Source: Paenibacillus kyungheensis (lineage in GTDB: Bacteria; Bacillota; Bacilli; Paenibacillales; Paenibacillaceae). From it: 64,000 nt of DNA. The notes beneath the pieces are model-generated. The model ran no database searches. It was not told where the DNA came from and saw only the letters and a program-made list of their open reading frames with translations. Position 1 is the stretch's first letter; each line of letters starts with the position of its first letter. Positions 1-9,041 of this stretch are shown in pieces. The stretch is from contig NZ_CP117416.1 of assembly GCF_028606985.1 (NCBI RefSeq), forward strand, positions 968,001 to 1,032,000, in the 5' to 3' direction. The translations under genes and the position numbers were made by a program.

Positions 1-432
1 CTCCAATGCACCGTCTGCCGCCAGATTGGCATAATTCCATGTTAACCCTACCGAAAGAACACCCAACCGATACAACAGATTCATTTTGTGCAGATCATTT
101 CCAATCGGATCGACACCTTCTAAAGTTAGAAAAGCACCAATCTGATCATCTTGCAATTGCTCTATCTGCGACCACTGCGTAATATGCACCATCTGTGGAT
201 TTTTTTCCAACACTTCGGTATAGAAATAATGAATCTGATCGAGGCAGGATTGGAATTTCTCAGGATCTTTGAGTGCAGGGTCTACAAAGACAGCGAATCC
301 TTGTACTTTGACTTGCCCTTCAATTAGACGCTCAAGATTAGTATCCAGTTCAGGCGAATCCGCAAAATTTAATTTTCCTTTCGCTTCCCCAAATTTATAC
401 AAAACATCACAATGTAAATCAATAATGTTCAT
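1..432 (-). CDS. Membrane dipeptidase, peptidase family M19 (N-terminal part)
   Basis: This gene reads off the left edge, so only about the first 144 residues are present. The protein opens MNIIDLHCDVLYKF, which carries the HxD zinc-ligand motif found at the start of renal-type membrane dipeptidases (family M19). It continues with the conserved LTLEGVDPIG and LGVLSVGLTWNYAN segments of the same family. These enzymes are binuclear zinc hydrolases that cleave dipeptides, including D-amino-acid dipeptides. Two adjacent ATGs are possible; the second, ending at 432, sits 8 nt after AAAGGA and is preferred over the one ending at 435. The following 160 bp up to the next gene hold no recognised feature. 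The family call is confident; the substrate is unknown. Confidence 0.88.
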   Translation of the reverse strand, partial: MNIIDLHCDVLYKFGEAKGKLNFADSPELDTNLERLIEGQVKVQGFAVFVDPALKDPEKFQSCLDQIHYFYTEVLEKNPQMVHITQWSQIEQLQDDQIGAFLTLEGVDPIGNDLHKMNLLYRLGVLSVGLTWNYANLAADGALE

Positions 433-593
433 CATCAACATCCTTTGCTGTTCAAATTGTACTTTGGTGTTGTTTCAAGCATATAGTAGATTTAATTATT
501 TGCATAATAGAATGATGTGATACCAAATGCTACATGATACGTATATAGGATAGATAGTCATCATTGCAACTTTGAAATAAAGGTGGGAATCTC

Positions 594-1241
594 TTGATTA
601 ATCTACATGCCAAATTACAACTTAATAAAATAAATACAGCCTCCAAATCATGGTTCCAAAAAATAAATTGGGCAGAAATCTATCTTGCTGTTGTAGGAGC
701 GATACATCGTGTAGTAGTAGAACAACCTCGCAAATGGACAGCTACCCGTCAACAGCAAGCCGATCTTCCAGTATCCCAAATTCGGCAATTGCCTTTGCAA
801 GCAGGTGATATTCTGTATACACCTAGTTCAGAATCTACGTACTATGCAGGGCATATGGGCATATTAGGGGAAGACGGCAAAGTATATCATGTGCACCCGT
901 ATGGCCCTGTATTTTCAGATTCGGTCGAATGGTATATTAAACGATTTTATGATCAAGATCGATTTATCGTATTTCGTCCACAATCTCCACAAGCGGGGCA
1001 AGCCGCAGCATTATGGGCACAAGAGCATTATCAGCAAGTCCAAGCGTATCGTCTAAATACAAATTTGGATCAGGTTGAACGGAGTTACTGTTCGAAATTT
1101 ATTTATCAAGCATATTTATTTACATCTGGAATCAATGTATGGCCCCGTCCGTTGAAACTTGGCAATCATGGTTATATTTATCCTTTTCGAATTATGCGCT
1201 CCAAGCATTTGAAAATCGTAGGTAGTTTCTACAGAGGATAA
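594..1241 (+). CDS. YiiX/NlpC-P60-like permuted papain-fold hydrolase
   Basis: A 215-residue protein starting at TTG, with AAAGGTGG 7 nt upstream. The core begins near residue 65 with LQAGDILYT and then GHMGILGEDG, the histidine-bearing motif. Near residue 165 comes RSYCSKFIYQAY, the cysteine-bearing motif. Having His before Cys is the signature of the circularly permuted YiiX/YebB branch of the NlpC/P60 papain-like superfamily, which hydrolyses amide or ester bonds in peptidoglycan peptides, lipids or similar substrates. No signal peptide is evident, so it is probably cytoplasmic or membrane-peripheral. It stands alone and is closed by a strong terminator. The fold is well supported; the substrate is not known. 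Confidence 0.75.
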   Translation: MINLHAKLQLNKINTASKSWFQKINWAEIYLAVVGAIHRVVVEQPRKWTATRQQQADLPVSQIRQLPLQAGDILYTPSSESTYYAGHMGILGEDGKVYHVHPYGPVFSDSVEWYIKRFYDQDRFIVFRPQSPQAGQAAALWAQEHYQQVQAYRLNTNLDQVERSYCSKFIYQAYLFTSGINVWPRPLKLGNHGYIYPFRIMRSKHLKIVGSFYRG

Positions 1242-1278
1242 AAGTGATTGTTTGTAAGAATATTAAAATAGCGAACAA

Positions 1279-1325
1279 AAAAAGGCTTCCTACCATCAGC
1301 AACGATGAGAAGGAAGCCTTTTTAC
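1279..1325. terminator. Bidirectional rho-independent terminator
   Basis: AAAGGCTTCCT pairs with AGGAAGCCTTT across a roughly 20-nt loop. An A-tract lies on the left and a T-tract on the right, so it can end both the rightward hydrolase gene and the leftward small membrane gene. Confidence 0.9.
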
Positions 1326-1354
1326 TATACAAATAATGATGCCAGGCAATGATG

Positions 1355-1528
1355 TTATAACAAGTGAATAGGGGTCTGATATAAGTTGAGCAACGCTATA
1401 CCTAATATAAAACTACTGGTAGATAGCCATAAGACAGCATACCGCCCTTGCAATATCTGTTGCTTTGTAAAATAAATTGCTGTGATAACAAATAGTAGAC
1501 TCAAGATCATCCATAATATAGGTAACAT
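1355..1528 (-). CDS. Small two-helix membrane protein
   Basis: A 57-residue hydrophobic protein beginning MLPILWMILSLLFVITAIYF. It has one helix at about residues 2-20 and a second at about 31-50, joined by a short polar KQQILQGRY loop. The start is set by GGAGG 8 nt upstream of this ATG; an earlier in-frame ATG overlaps the ribosome-binding site and is therefore unlikely. It sits between a shared terminator and the CynX-type transporter gene upstream on the same strand, about 200 bp away. No family is recognised. The good RBS and two clean transmembrane segments make it likely to be real. Confidence 0.6.
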   Translation of the reverse strand: MLPILWMILSLLFVITAIYFTKQQILQGRYAVLWLSTSSFILGIALLNLYQTPIHLL

Positions 1529-1733
1529 AGGTAGAACCTCCATTCACAGTTGTGACTATAGGACTGACTAAATAATATATTCAGTATAGTAGCCGACCAT
1601 GAACAAGATATATCGTATAGCTTAAAATCACCTAAAATCTAACTGAATAGGATAGTGCATCTTGATTGGAAATATCTATCTGAAATTATGCGATATAAAA
1701 AATTTGTCTGAAGAGAATAGCATTGACTATGAA

Positions 1734-2918
1734 TCAAGCACTTTTGTTGGCAGTTGCAACTACAGGCTTGTGCTTCATCACATCTTTGGCTCCGTTACCG
1801 ATACAACATTGCACAATAATCATCAGTACAATCATTATACCCAGACCCCATTGTGCAGTGACAAAGCTTCCAGAGTGATCAAATAATAATCCTACAATCA
1901 ATGGGCCGATTGCGCCCAACGTATAACCACCGCTTTGTGTCATCGCAGACCACGCATTCGCTTCACCTGCATTATGAGCTTCTTGAATCGGTAGCATAAG
2001 AGCTAATGGGAATAATCCACCTGCACCAATACCAAGAATCGCTATCGCTAACCAGGGGGATACAGGCAAGTGTAATGCCAATAGTCCGATGATTTCCATA
2101 ACACTACATCCGACTAACCACCATGCACGTTTGCCGAATGTACTGACTCCAATTGGAATTAAAAAACTGATCGGAATCTGAATAATTGTAAATAAAGTCA
2201 TCATATAACCGGCTTGAATTTTACTGTATCCTGCATGTGCCATCATAGGAGATAACCATGTAGTCAATGAATAGAATATCGCTGCCATTAACCCGAAGAA
2301 AATCGTTAATAGCCAAGCTTTTTTCTGACGTAAAGGTAAAGACACCGAAGCTGTAGTTGTTTTAGATTGAGGAACGCGAGCTAATCGCAACCAGCTCAAT
2401 CCTGCGACAATCGCTAAGATCGCCCAGAATGATAAAGAGTATTGCCAGGAACCGTGTAATACTTGTTGTAAAGGCACTGCTAGACCTGCTGCTAATGCTG
2501 CTCCGATAACAAGCGATACCGAATAAACACTGACCATAGCCGCTGGATTAGGGAAATACTGCTTAATAAATCCAGATAGTAAAGGGCCGATTAATCCGAT
2601 TCCAATCCCTGCGAGTAAAGCACTACTCATTAAGATCACAGTCGAATCAGCCATCAGACGTAACAGAGTAGCAAGTCCTATCAATAATAAGGAAAAAGTA
2701 ATCACTTTTTCCAATCCCCATCGCTTGCTCCATGATAGAGCGAGTGGAGCGAATAATCCCATACATAAAACAGGCAAAGTCACTAAAAGACTGGCAGTTA
2801 CACCTTGAATATGAAGATCAGCTCGTATATTTTCCAGTAAAGGAGAGATCGATGTAATCGCAGGGCGCAAGTTAAGCGCCGCTAATAATAAAAGAATCGT
2901 TAAATATCGTATACGCAT
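1734..2918 (-). CDS. MFS transporter, CynX/NimT (YeaN) family
   Basis: A 394-residue protein with about 12 transmembrane helices. It opens MRIRYLTILLLLAALNLRPA and continues ITSISPLL, the signature N-terminus of the CynX/NimT branch of the major facilitator superfamily (cyanate, nitroimidazole and related small-anion or drug transport). AAGGAG lies 8 nt upstream of the ATG. It is divergent from a LysR regulator, and in this family such pairs usually mean that the regulator controls the transporter. No cyanase or carbonic anhydrase gene is adjacent, so cyanate should not be assumed as the substrate. The family is confident; the substrate is unknown. Confidence 0.85.
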   Translation of the reverse strand: MRIRYLTILLLLAALNLRPAITSISPLLENIRADLHIQGVTASLLVTLPVLCMGLFAPLALSWSKRWGLEKVITFSLLLIGLATLLRLMADSTVILMSSALLAGIGIGLIGPLLSGFIKQYFPNPAAMVSVYSVSLVIGAALAAGLAVPLQQVLHGSWQYSLSFWAILAIVAGLSWLRLARVPQSKTTTASVSLPLRQKKAWLLTIFFGLMAAIFYSLTTWLSPMMAHAGYSKIQAGYMMTLFTIIQIPISFLIPIGVSTFGKRAWWLVGCSVMEIIGLLALHLPVSPWLAIAILGIGAGGLFPLALMLPIQEAHNAGEANAWSAMTQSGGYTLGAIGPLIVGLLFDHSGSFVTAQWGLGIMIVLMIIVQCCIGNGAKDVMKHKPVVATANKSA

Positions 2919-2981
2919 TGAAAAGCTCCTTATCTATATTAAATATGAAGAATTAGATATAGTATAAGAAAAGAGTAACGA

Positions 2982-3020
2982 TTGTACCATACTATTGTTT
3001 CTATTATTATGATAGTACAA
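2982..3020. promoter_or_regulatory. Dyad in the divergent CynX-like/LysR intergenic region
   Basis: TTGTACCAT at 2982 and its near-complement ATAGTACAA ending at 3020 form an imperfect dyad in the 138-bp space between the divergent transporter and LysR genes. The position and size suit a LysR-type binding region. This is inference from symmetry and location only. Confidence 0.4.
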
Positions 3021-3056
3021 GGCTATGATTGACTAGAACCATTCAGGAGGTTGACG

Positions 3057-3950
3057 ATGGAATTACGCCAACTGCAATATTTTATAACCGTATGTGAAGA
3101 ATTACATTTTACCAAAGCTGCTGATCGACTAGGCATCTCTCAACCGACATTAAGTCAACAGATCAAAGTGTTAGAAGACGAACTGAATACGCCTTTGTTT
3201 GATCGGATTGGCAAAAAAATAAGAATTACAGAAGCAGGCAAATTACTTCAACAATACAGTACACAGATGTTACGTGATCTACAAAATGCGAAAATGTCGA
3301 TTGCTGAATTACAGGTTAATCAACGTGGCACATTACGAATCGCCGTATTGCCGTCTGATCTGGATTATCGAATGGGATCGATCTGGATCGCCTTTCATCA
3401 ATTATTTCCTAATGTGCGCTTGGAGATTATACCTACAATTGAAATTCAAGATAGGGTATTTGAAGATAAAGTGGATATTGGGATCGGATTGGCTGCTTTA
3501 CCGGATCAAAGGTTAGTACAGATTCCTTTAGGTACTGAAAGTTATAGTTTGTTTGTGCCTGCGAATCATACACTGGCTCAACGTGTAGAGATTGAATTAG
3601 AAGAACTGTTGCAGTTACCTTTAATTTTGTATCCTGTAGGTTTTGTCGGTCGCAAATTACTTGACGATTGTTTTCAGTCGAAAGGGTGGAAAGTACAGAC
3701 GATGATGGATAACGGATCAGCCGCGTCTCAGCTACAACTGGTCAAAGCAGGTATCGGATTCAGTATTCATCCTCATGCGTTACTGGTGGCTTTGTCAGAT
3801 GATGAACTAACCGCGATTCCGATCGTAAATCATACGCCTGTACGAAGTATTGAACTGCTATATCGGACAGATCGCTATATGAGCGCCGCCGCTACGATGT
3901 TTATTTCATTAATTGAAAAGCATTTTGCAGAACAAGCCAAAAACCCCTAG
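3057..3950 (+). CDS. LysR family transcriptional regulator (CynR-like)
   Basis: A 297-residue LysR-type regulator. The ATG at 3057 follows AGGAGG at 3045-3050; a TTG 6 nt earlier touches that site and was rejected. The winged helix-turn-helix occupies about residues 1-60, with the canonical string AADRLGISQPTLSQQIKVLE, followed by the linker helix. The effector-binding domain begins near residue 90 (GTLRIAVLPS). It is divergent from the CynX/NimT-type transporter and shares a compact promoter region with it, which suggests control of that transporter and negative autoregulation. The effector cannot be read from the sequence. Confidence 0.9.
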   Translation: MELRQLQYFITVCEELHFTKAADRLGISQPTLSQQIKVLEDELNTPLFDRIGKKIRITEAGKLLQQYSTQMLRDLQNAKMSIAELQVNQRGTLRIAVLPSDLDYRMGSIWIAFHQLFPNVRLEIIPTIEIQDRVFEDKVDIGIGLAALPDQRLVQIPLGTESYSLFVPANHTLAQRVEIELEELLQLPLILYPVGFVGRKLLDDCFQSKGWKVQTMMDNGSAASQLQLVKAGIGFSIHPHALLVALSDDELTAIPIVNHTPVRSIELLYRTDRYMSAAATMFISLIEKHFAEQAKNP

Positions 3951-3992
3951 TTCGCTGTTCAATCAACAGTTCACTAGAGGTTCTATCTTACC
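3940..3992. terminator. Terminator between convergent genes
   Basis: CCTAGT...CTGTT pairs with AACAG...ACTAGAGG around a short CAATC loop, flanked by A- and T-rich runs. It overlaps the LysR stop codon and ends just before the stop of the convergent cation transporter, so it probably serves both. Confidence 0.65.
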
Positions 3993-3995
3993 TTT

Positions 3996-4997
3996 TTATT
4001 TTAATACATCGGCTTGCTTGTTACCCCAGCTATGAATACCATCATCTTCTATAATAGAGATCGAAGCATCAGCAATATCGGGATTAGTCATCAACTGCTG
4101 TTGAACACGGAACTTAATATCATCAGCATCGGCAAGTGTAAGTCCTTTGTGCAGTTCAATCAGACCTTCTACATGATAATAGCGTCCTTCTTGAATAATA
4201 CGCATCATCTGAATATCAGCGACTTGTTCATCAGCAAGAATCGTCTGTGATACTTTGTCTTCGATATCTTTGGGCGCTGCAACACCGATTAGCCCGATCA
4301 TATTGTCGTATCCGACGCGGAAAGCAACCGCAATCATCAATAGACCGATCAATGTAGTTACCATACCATCAAGAAGTGCAAAGTTAGTTAGAGCAATAAC
4401 AACAACAGAAATTAGAGCAAACAGAGCACCAAGTACTGCTACAATATCTTCATAAAAGACAAGGCGTGTAGGTGGAGCCGCACGTCCTACATTTTTGAAA
4501 GCCGCTGGCATCAGTGCAAAGCCTTTCGCTTGTGGTGCGCGAGCTTCTTTCAAAATTTCTTTCATCGCTTTGATCAGAATCGCTCCATCGATCAAAATAT
4601 TAAGTACCAATACCGCAATATTGATCCATACGCCACCGGTATGAGCGACTGGATGTTGCAACAAGTGAATTCCCTCGTGAATCGTCTCATATGCCATAAT
4701 CGTAACTACAATAACGGCTATCATACAGAAGATATTAATCACCCGTCCGAAGCCTGTAGGGAAGCGAGGTGTAGGCTTTTTCTCAGACAATACACTACCT
4801 ACAAAGACGAATCCTTGATTGACCGCATCGGCAAGTGAGTGCATCGCAGAAGCGAACATTGCACCACTTCCACTAACCAAAAAGGCACCGCCTTTACAAA
4901 TCGCCAGCACAGCATTACCGATCATCGCTACAGCCGAAGAGGTATTTCCTTTTTTCACTAAAGACATCAAACTTTCTTTTTCTGGTTGTTCAGCCAC
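3996..4997 (-). CDS. Cation diffusion facilitator family transporter
   Basis: A 333-residue membrane protein. Helices begin at about residue 20 and include SGSGAMFASAMHSLADAVNQ, the HSxAD metal-site motif of helix II in cation diffusion facilitators. Further hydrophobic segments lie at about 90-110, 125-140 and 185-225, and the cytoplasmic C-terminal domain (from about 245) has the usual alpha-beta pattern ending in ISIIEDD. These proteins export Zn2+ or other divalent metals in exchange for protons. The start is GTG, about 11 nt after AGGGGG. No metal-responsive regulator is adjacent. Family confident, metal unknown. Confidence 0.85.
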   Translation of the reverse strand: MAEQPEKESLMSLVKKGNTSSAVAMIGNAVLAICKGGAFLVSGSGAMFASAMHSLADAVNQGFVFVGSVLSEKKPTPRFPTGFGRVINIFCMIAVIVVTIMAYETIHEGIHLLQHPVAHTGGVWINIAVLVLNILIDGAILIKAMKEILKEARAPQAKGFALMPAAFKNVGRAAPPTRLVFYEDIVAVLGALFALISVVVIALTNFALLDGMVTTLIGLLMIAVAFRVGYDNMIGLIGVAAPKDIEDKVSQTILADEQVADIQMMRIIQEGRYYHVEGLIELHKGLTLADADDIKFRVQQQLMTNPDIADASISIIEDDGIHSWGNKQADVLK

Positions 4998-5271
4998 TTC
5001 GAGATAGCCCCCTAATCTTGTCTATGTATATGGTTTGGATCAAGCCTTTCAATCTGTATTAATACACTGTTTCTCAACAGACGAAACGCTTTTCCACTTT
5101 GTATAATAACGTCTGCAAACAAAGGATACAAGCAATGAAATGTACGATATGATACTGCGAACATAATCAATAAGTCGTTAATAACATATAGATTGGATAT
5201 CACCAAACTAGCAATGATAGAATAGAGTAGAGCACGTACAGAAGCAAGATACAGCAGAAAGGAGCCTACAT

Positions 5272-5751
5272 ATGAACCGGGAACGAAAGATACAATTGAT
5301 AGGAACGATGATGACGAGTCTGGTGTTATTATTAGTACCTTTGTTCACCAATATCTATTATCCTATCTGGTACTATATAGGGTTACTATGCTTGATAACA
5401 CTAGGGATATATAGAGAAGTAGCTTACAAGCGATATGAGAAAAAATTTTATCAGAAGTGGAATATAGCTCGTCAGCGAGGGTTTGCTTTTCATATGATCT
5501 GGCAAAGTGCGCGCGCGGCGCTGTTATTAATAGGCATAGTGATTTTATTTCAACTATTTAGCTATGGATTAGTATGGAGCGAATGGTTACTGCTATTGAC
5601 CCCTACGACACTAATCGCAAGCCTTATTATTGTGGTTACTTTGGGAGTTATAGCAGGTATCTATTCATGGACAGAAAATGAAAAAAGATATCGTGAGATC
5701 GAGCAAGACGATAGTAAATATTCGATTCATCAAAAGCAACATTCTTTGTGA
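5272..5751 (+). CDS. Putative four-helix membrane protein
   Basis: A 159-residue protein of no recognised family, with AAAGGAG 7 nt before the ATG. Hydrophobic segments fall at about residues 10-28, 32-48, 78-98 and 107-130. A basic, tyrosine-rich loop lies between helices 2 and 3 (YKRYEKKFYQKW), and the C-terminal tail is charged. It is monocistronic and followed by a strong bidirectional terminator. The gene structure is convincing, but nothing in the sequence suggests a function. Confidence 0.65.
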   Translation: MNRERKIQLIGTMMTSLVLLLVPLFTNIYYPIWYYIGLLCLITLGIYREVAYKRYEKKFYQKWNIARQRGFAFHMIWQSARAALLLIGIVILFQLFSYGLVWSEWLLLLTPTTLIASLIIVVTLGVIAGIYSWTENEKRYREIEQDDSKYSIHQKQHSL

Positions 5752-5771
5752 TAACAGCAAAATTTGCATAT

Positions 5772-5828
5772 CAAAAACCCCTTTATGATCTATCCTACTG
5801 AATCAAGGATAGATCGAAAGGGGTTTTG
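5772..5828. terminator. Long bidirectional terminator
   Basis: AAAACCCCTTT followed by GATCTATCCT pairs with AGGATAGATC and AAAGGGGTTTT, giving a stem of over 20 bp with an 8-nt loop. It separates the rightward membrane protein from the leftward phytochrome gene. Confidence 0.9.
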
Positions 5829-5844
5829 TAATTAAGCTAGATGA

Positions 5845-8397
5845 TTATTCACCATCACAGCAGAAAATTTGATTTTTTCCTTTATTTTTGGCTCTCATCA
5901 ACGATCGTTCAGCCTGATCGATCATGTCAGAAGGACGCATAGAAGAAGTAGGAATAACAGATACGCCACCGATTGTAACAGTCATAAATTCACCGGAATT
6001 CGAAGTGTCTCTTGGAATTTGTAGAGCGAGCACACTCTGGCTGATTTCTTGTGCAAGACTTTTGGCGTGTACCTGATCTGATCCTAATAACATCATTGTA
6101 AAAGCACCACCACTAAAGCGAGCAATGGTAGCATCATGGATACTACCTATCATAGCTAATACATCGGCTACCCATTGTAGACACAAATCGCCCCCATTGA
6201 GACCATGAATTGCATTATAAGCTCGTAGACCATCCAGATCGATTAAAAATACAGTCAGATATTGTTGCTCTGCAAGCGCAGTATCCCAGTTCAACTCTAG
6301 CGATTTTTCAAAAGCAGGTCGGTTCGGAATATCTGTTAATGGATCAGTAGCTAGATAGCTGTGCAATTGATCAGACATGGTAGAATATGCTTCAGCCTGC
6401 TCGATATTAGAAGCCACTAGACGAGCAATCATCATAACGGACGGCTTTCCACCATACGTAATCGAGGTTAATGTGACTTCCAATTGCATCATATTCTGAT
6501 CGACATCGATAAAGAATCCGTTGGTCGAGATCAATTGAACAACATTTTCCTGTAATTCATCCAGACTTTTTTGCATATCGTCTTGAGACTGCTTACCGAT
6601 ATACTGTGCAAACTCTTTGCCAATTAACGCCTGTGTATTTTTGGCGCCAAACAATTCGGCTGCTTCACTATTAGAATAAATAATTTGCCCGTTTGTAATC
6701 GTCATAAAAGCGACAGGAGACAATTCCATCAATTGCAAATAACGCTGTTCATTTTGCCGTAAAATACGAGCATTTTGTAGCGCTAATTCTTCTACTTGTT
6801 GCAATTGATTTTCGGTTTGCCGATGCACAATCGTTTTGAGTTCAGGCAAGATATTAATTTCTTTGGCTTTCCAAGAAAATGAAGTAGATTGAACAACCTG
6901 TCTCCATTTCTCAAATGATTTACGCGGAGAAAGGCGCATACCATCATTATCTTGAATAACAGCTTTGACCGGATCTCCTGCCCAATCTACTATCTGAAGC
7001 ACTTCAGGACGGAACCAGATAATATAATTCTGTTGCCCTGGAGAAAGAGCAAGATAGAGCGCTCCAGATGCTTTTTCTTTGTAAGCTTTAGCAGGCTCAT
7101 AATCCAGACTTAGACGAGAATTTGCATAAACATGATTTTTGGCTTTGCTACCTAACCAACCGGCTAATTCACGAATTTGTCCAGCTGTTGGTGTCTGTCC
7201 GTATAACAATAGTTTATCCTGATAACTAATAGCCGCTCCCGAAGCGCTCATAAGGCTAAGCAACGTTGTTTCTTCTTCTTGCAGTTGTTCAATAACACGC
7301 ACAAAGCTTGTATTTCCGATAAAAACATCCGCTATTCGTGAAGCCTGACGACGCATAGCTAGTTCAGATTCATAATCATCGATCTGCTGACGTTGGTACA
7401 ATTCACTAGAGAAGAACGAACCTAGGAAATTACACAAATTACGTACACGATGCGGAATATATTTAGGTGAATAATGATGACACGTAATCAGTCCCCATAG
7501 CTGATTATCATGAATTAGTGAAATCGTAACCGTAGCGCCAACCCCCATATTATGCAGATATTCAATATGAAGAGGCGATACACTGCGTAGAATCGATAGA
7601 CTTAGATTAAGTGGCTTGCCTGTTACCGGTTGTACAGTTGGAACAATCTCTACCGGTGTATAATGAACATCGACAATCGTACGTAACCAGTTACGCAGAT
7701 ACAATTCACGAGCTTGCTTCGGAATATCAGAAGCAGGATAGTTATGCCCTAGAAAAGGTTCAAGCGCTGTTTCTTTCGCTTCAGCAATAACTTTTCCATT
7801 CCAGTTCTCATCGAATTCGTAGATCATCACACGATCATAACCGAGCATTTCTTTGATCTGTTCTGCTGCAACCTGACTCGCTTCAAATCGGTTTTTGGTC
7901 TGTTTCACCCGTCCGAAAAAGGCACGAATCCATTCAAAATCATTCACAACAGTAGATTCATCAATCGCATCCAGTTCGAACTCTAAAATAATCAGTCCTT
8001 CACTTTCATGCAAAATCACAAAAAATTCAGTGCTTGTATCCTGTAGATTAATCATTAAACGTGTATATTGGAGATCAGAAGTAGATTCTGTACTAAGATC
8101 ATATTGAAGTAAGGAGAGAAGTTGTTCTTCACCGATCAGTGAAGCTAGTGGCTGACCTAACAATTCTTCGGCTTCAATACCAAATAAAGTCATCGTATTA
8201 CGACTAGCTTGTACAATCGTATGCTCATTATCTTTGGTTATGGCTAACAATACGCCATGAGGTTGAATTTGCCCGGGAATATGAATCGGTTCTTTATCAC
8301 AATTGGTCAGATCGATCGGTTCCTGAGTGGTAAATTTACCTTCTGTTAAAAGCGTACGATTGAGCAAATCATATTCATTGTTTTTTGAAACTGACAT
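5845..8397 (-). CDS. bphP: Bacteriophytochrome: PAS-GAF-PHY sensor with PAS and degenerate GGDEF output
   Basis: An 850-residue red/far-red photoreceptor. The N-terminal PAS domain holds the biliverdin-attachment cysteine (Cys33) in NCDKEPIHIPGQIQPHG. The GAF domain (about 140-310) carries the conserved YPASDIPKQAR, SPLHIEYLHNMGV and LWGLITCHHYSP motifs that cradle the chromophore. A PHY domain follows to about 500, then a PAS domain (about 555-670) and a C-terminal diguanylate cyclase-like domain beginning DPLTDIPNRPAF near 690. The GGDEF active-site motif reads SGGAF (about 762-766), with the catalytic Asp and metal-binding Glu replaced, so cyclic-di-GMP synthesis is unlikely. It lies 41 bp downstream of a heme oxygenase gene on the same strand, which would supply biliverdin. 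Confidence 0.93.
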   Translation of the reverse strand: MSVSKNNEYDLLNRTLLTEGKFTTQEPIDLTNCDKEPIHIPGQIQPHGVLLAITKDNEHTIVQASRNTMTLFGIEAEELLGQPLASLIGEEQLLSLLQYDLSTESTSDLQYTRLMINLQDTSTEFFVILHESEGLIILEFELDAIDESTVVNDFEWIRAFFGRVKQTKNRFEASQVAAEQIKEMLGYDRVMIYEFDENWNGKVIAEAKETALEPFLGHNYPASDIPKQARELYLRNWLRTIVDVHYTPVEIVPTVQPVTGKPLNLSLSILRSVSPLHIEYLHNMGVGATVTISLIHDNQLWGLITCHHYSPKYIPHRVRNLCNFLGSFFSSELYQRQQIDDYESELAMRRQASRIADVFIGNTSFVRVIEQLQEEETTLLSLMSASGAAISYQDKLLLYGQTPTAGQIRELAGWLGSKAKNHVYANSRLSLDYEPAKAYKEKASGALYLALSPGQQNYIIWFRPEVLQIVDWAGDPVKAVIQDNDGMRLSPRKSFEKWRQVVQSTSFSWKAKEINILPELKTIVHRQTENQLQQVEELALQNARILRQNEQRYLQLMELSPVAFMTITNGQIIYSNSEAAELFGAKNTQALIGKEFAQYIGKQSQDDMQKSLDELQENVVQLISTNGFFIDVDQNMMQLEVTLTSITYGGKPSVMMIARLVASNIEQAEAYSTMSDQLHSYLATDPLTDIPNRPAFEKSLELNWDTALAEQQYLTVFLIDLDGLRAYNAIHGLNGGDLCLQWVADVLAMIGSIHDATIARFSGGAFTMMLLGSDQVHAKSLAQEISQSVLALQIPRDTSNSGEFMTVTIGGVSVIPTSSMRPSDMIDQAERSLMRAKNKGKNQIFCCDGE

Positions 8398-8438
8398 TAG
8401 TTGGTTAGCCTCCTGTATATCATGATGTCATTACTGTG

Positions 8439-9041
8439 CTAGTTCGGATCGGTACTTAACCATAGATCAAGTAATCTAAATGTTTCTTTGGCTGTATATA
8501 TGATTTGTTCTTTATTTTCTTCTGTTACACCAGCTTGTAGCAATAGATCGCGGAAAGCCGACCATTGTTCACGAGTCTCTGCACCATAAGCGTTAAAGTA
8601 ATGCAGACCCCCTTCAGGATCAACTGGCAAAAATTTCATTAATTGCTTGGTGATAATTTGTCCACCCAGAGTAGACCCTTCAATAACATAGAAAGCTCCA
8701 TACATACATGCAGGTGTCGAAATATCCGGCAAGTCTGTACATAATGGCAATTGTTGAATTTCTTCTGTTGTCATACCTAAGTGAATCAAATCTTGTTCCA
8801 ACAACGGCGATTTAGCACGTACATTCATATCAAACCCAGAATCAGATTCTAGCGTATTCATATGCTCTACGGCTTGTTGTTCTAACGGTTGTAAAAAGCC
8901 ATAGAACTTAGCAAGATACGTACGGTATTCATCCAAAGTGAGCGTTTTCGCCATAATACCTTTAGCATAAAAGTTTCCTTCAATCTGTTCATGGTATACA
9001 GCAGTATCTTTGCGTAAACGATCTAGTAATTCAATTGTCAT
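8439..9041 (-). CDS. bphO: Biliverdin-producing heme oxygenase
   Basis: A 200-residue all-helical protein starting MTIELLDRLRKDTAVYHEQI. His17 is placed as the proximal heme ligand of bacterial heme oxygenases. The middle holds the segment YVIEGSTLGGQII, matching the distal helix with its flexible glycines over the heme. The enzyme opens heme to biliverdin, CO and Fe2+. It is the first gene of a two-gene unit with the bacteriophytochrome, so its role is most likely chromophore supply rather than iron scavenging. AAGGTGAG precedes the ATG. The length is typical for the family. Confidence 0.92.
   Translation of the reverse strand: MTIELLDRLRKDTAVYHEQIEGNFYAKGIMAKTLTLDEYRTYLAKFYGFLQPLEQQAVEHMNTLESDSGFDMNVRAKSPLLEQDLIHLGMTTEEIQQLPLCTDLPDISTPACMYGAFYVIEGSTLGGQIITKQLMKFLPVDPEGGLHYFNAYGAETREQWSAFRDLLLQAGVTEENKEQIIYTAKETFRLLDLWLSTDPN

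Noticed and set aside
3274-3516. A second frame inside the LysR gene
   Set aside because: Out-of-frame shadow; no ribosome-binding site and no recognisable protein features.
5012-5206. A 64-residue reverse-strand frame upstream of the cation transporter
   Set aside because: No ribosome-binding site or family resemblance; it probably lies in the transporter's promoter region.
5845-6300. Interpretation of the phytochrome C-terminus as an active diguanylate cyclase
   Set aside because: The active-site motif reads SGGAF instead of GGDEF, so the key Asp and Glu are missing.
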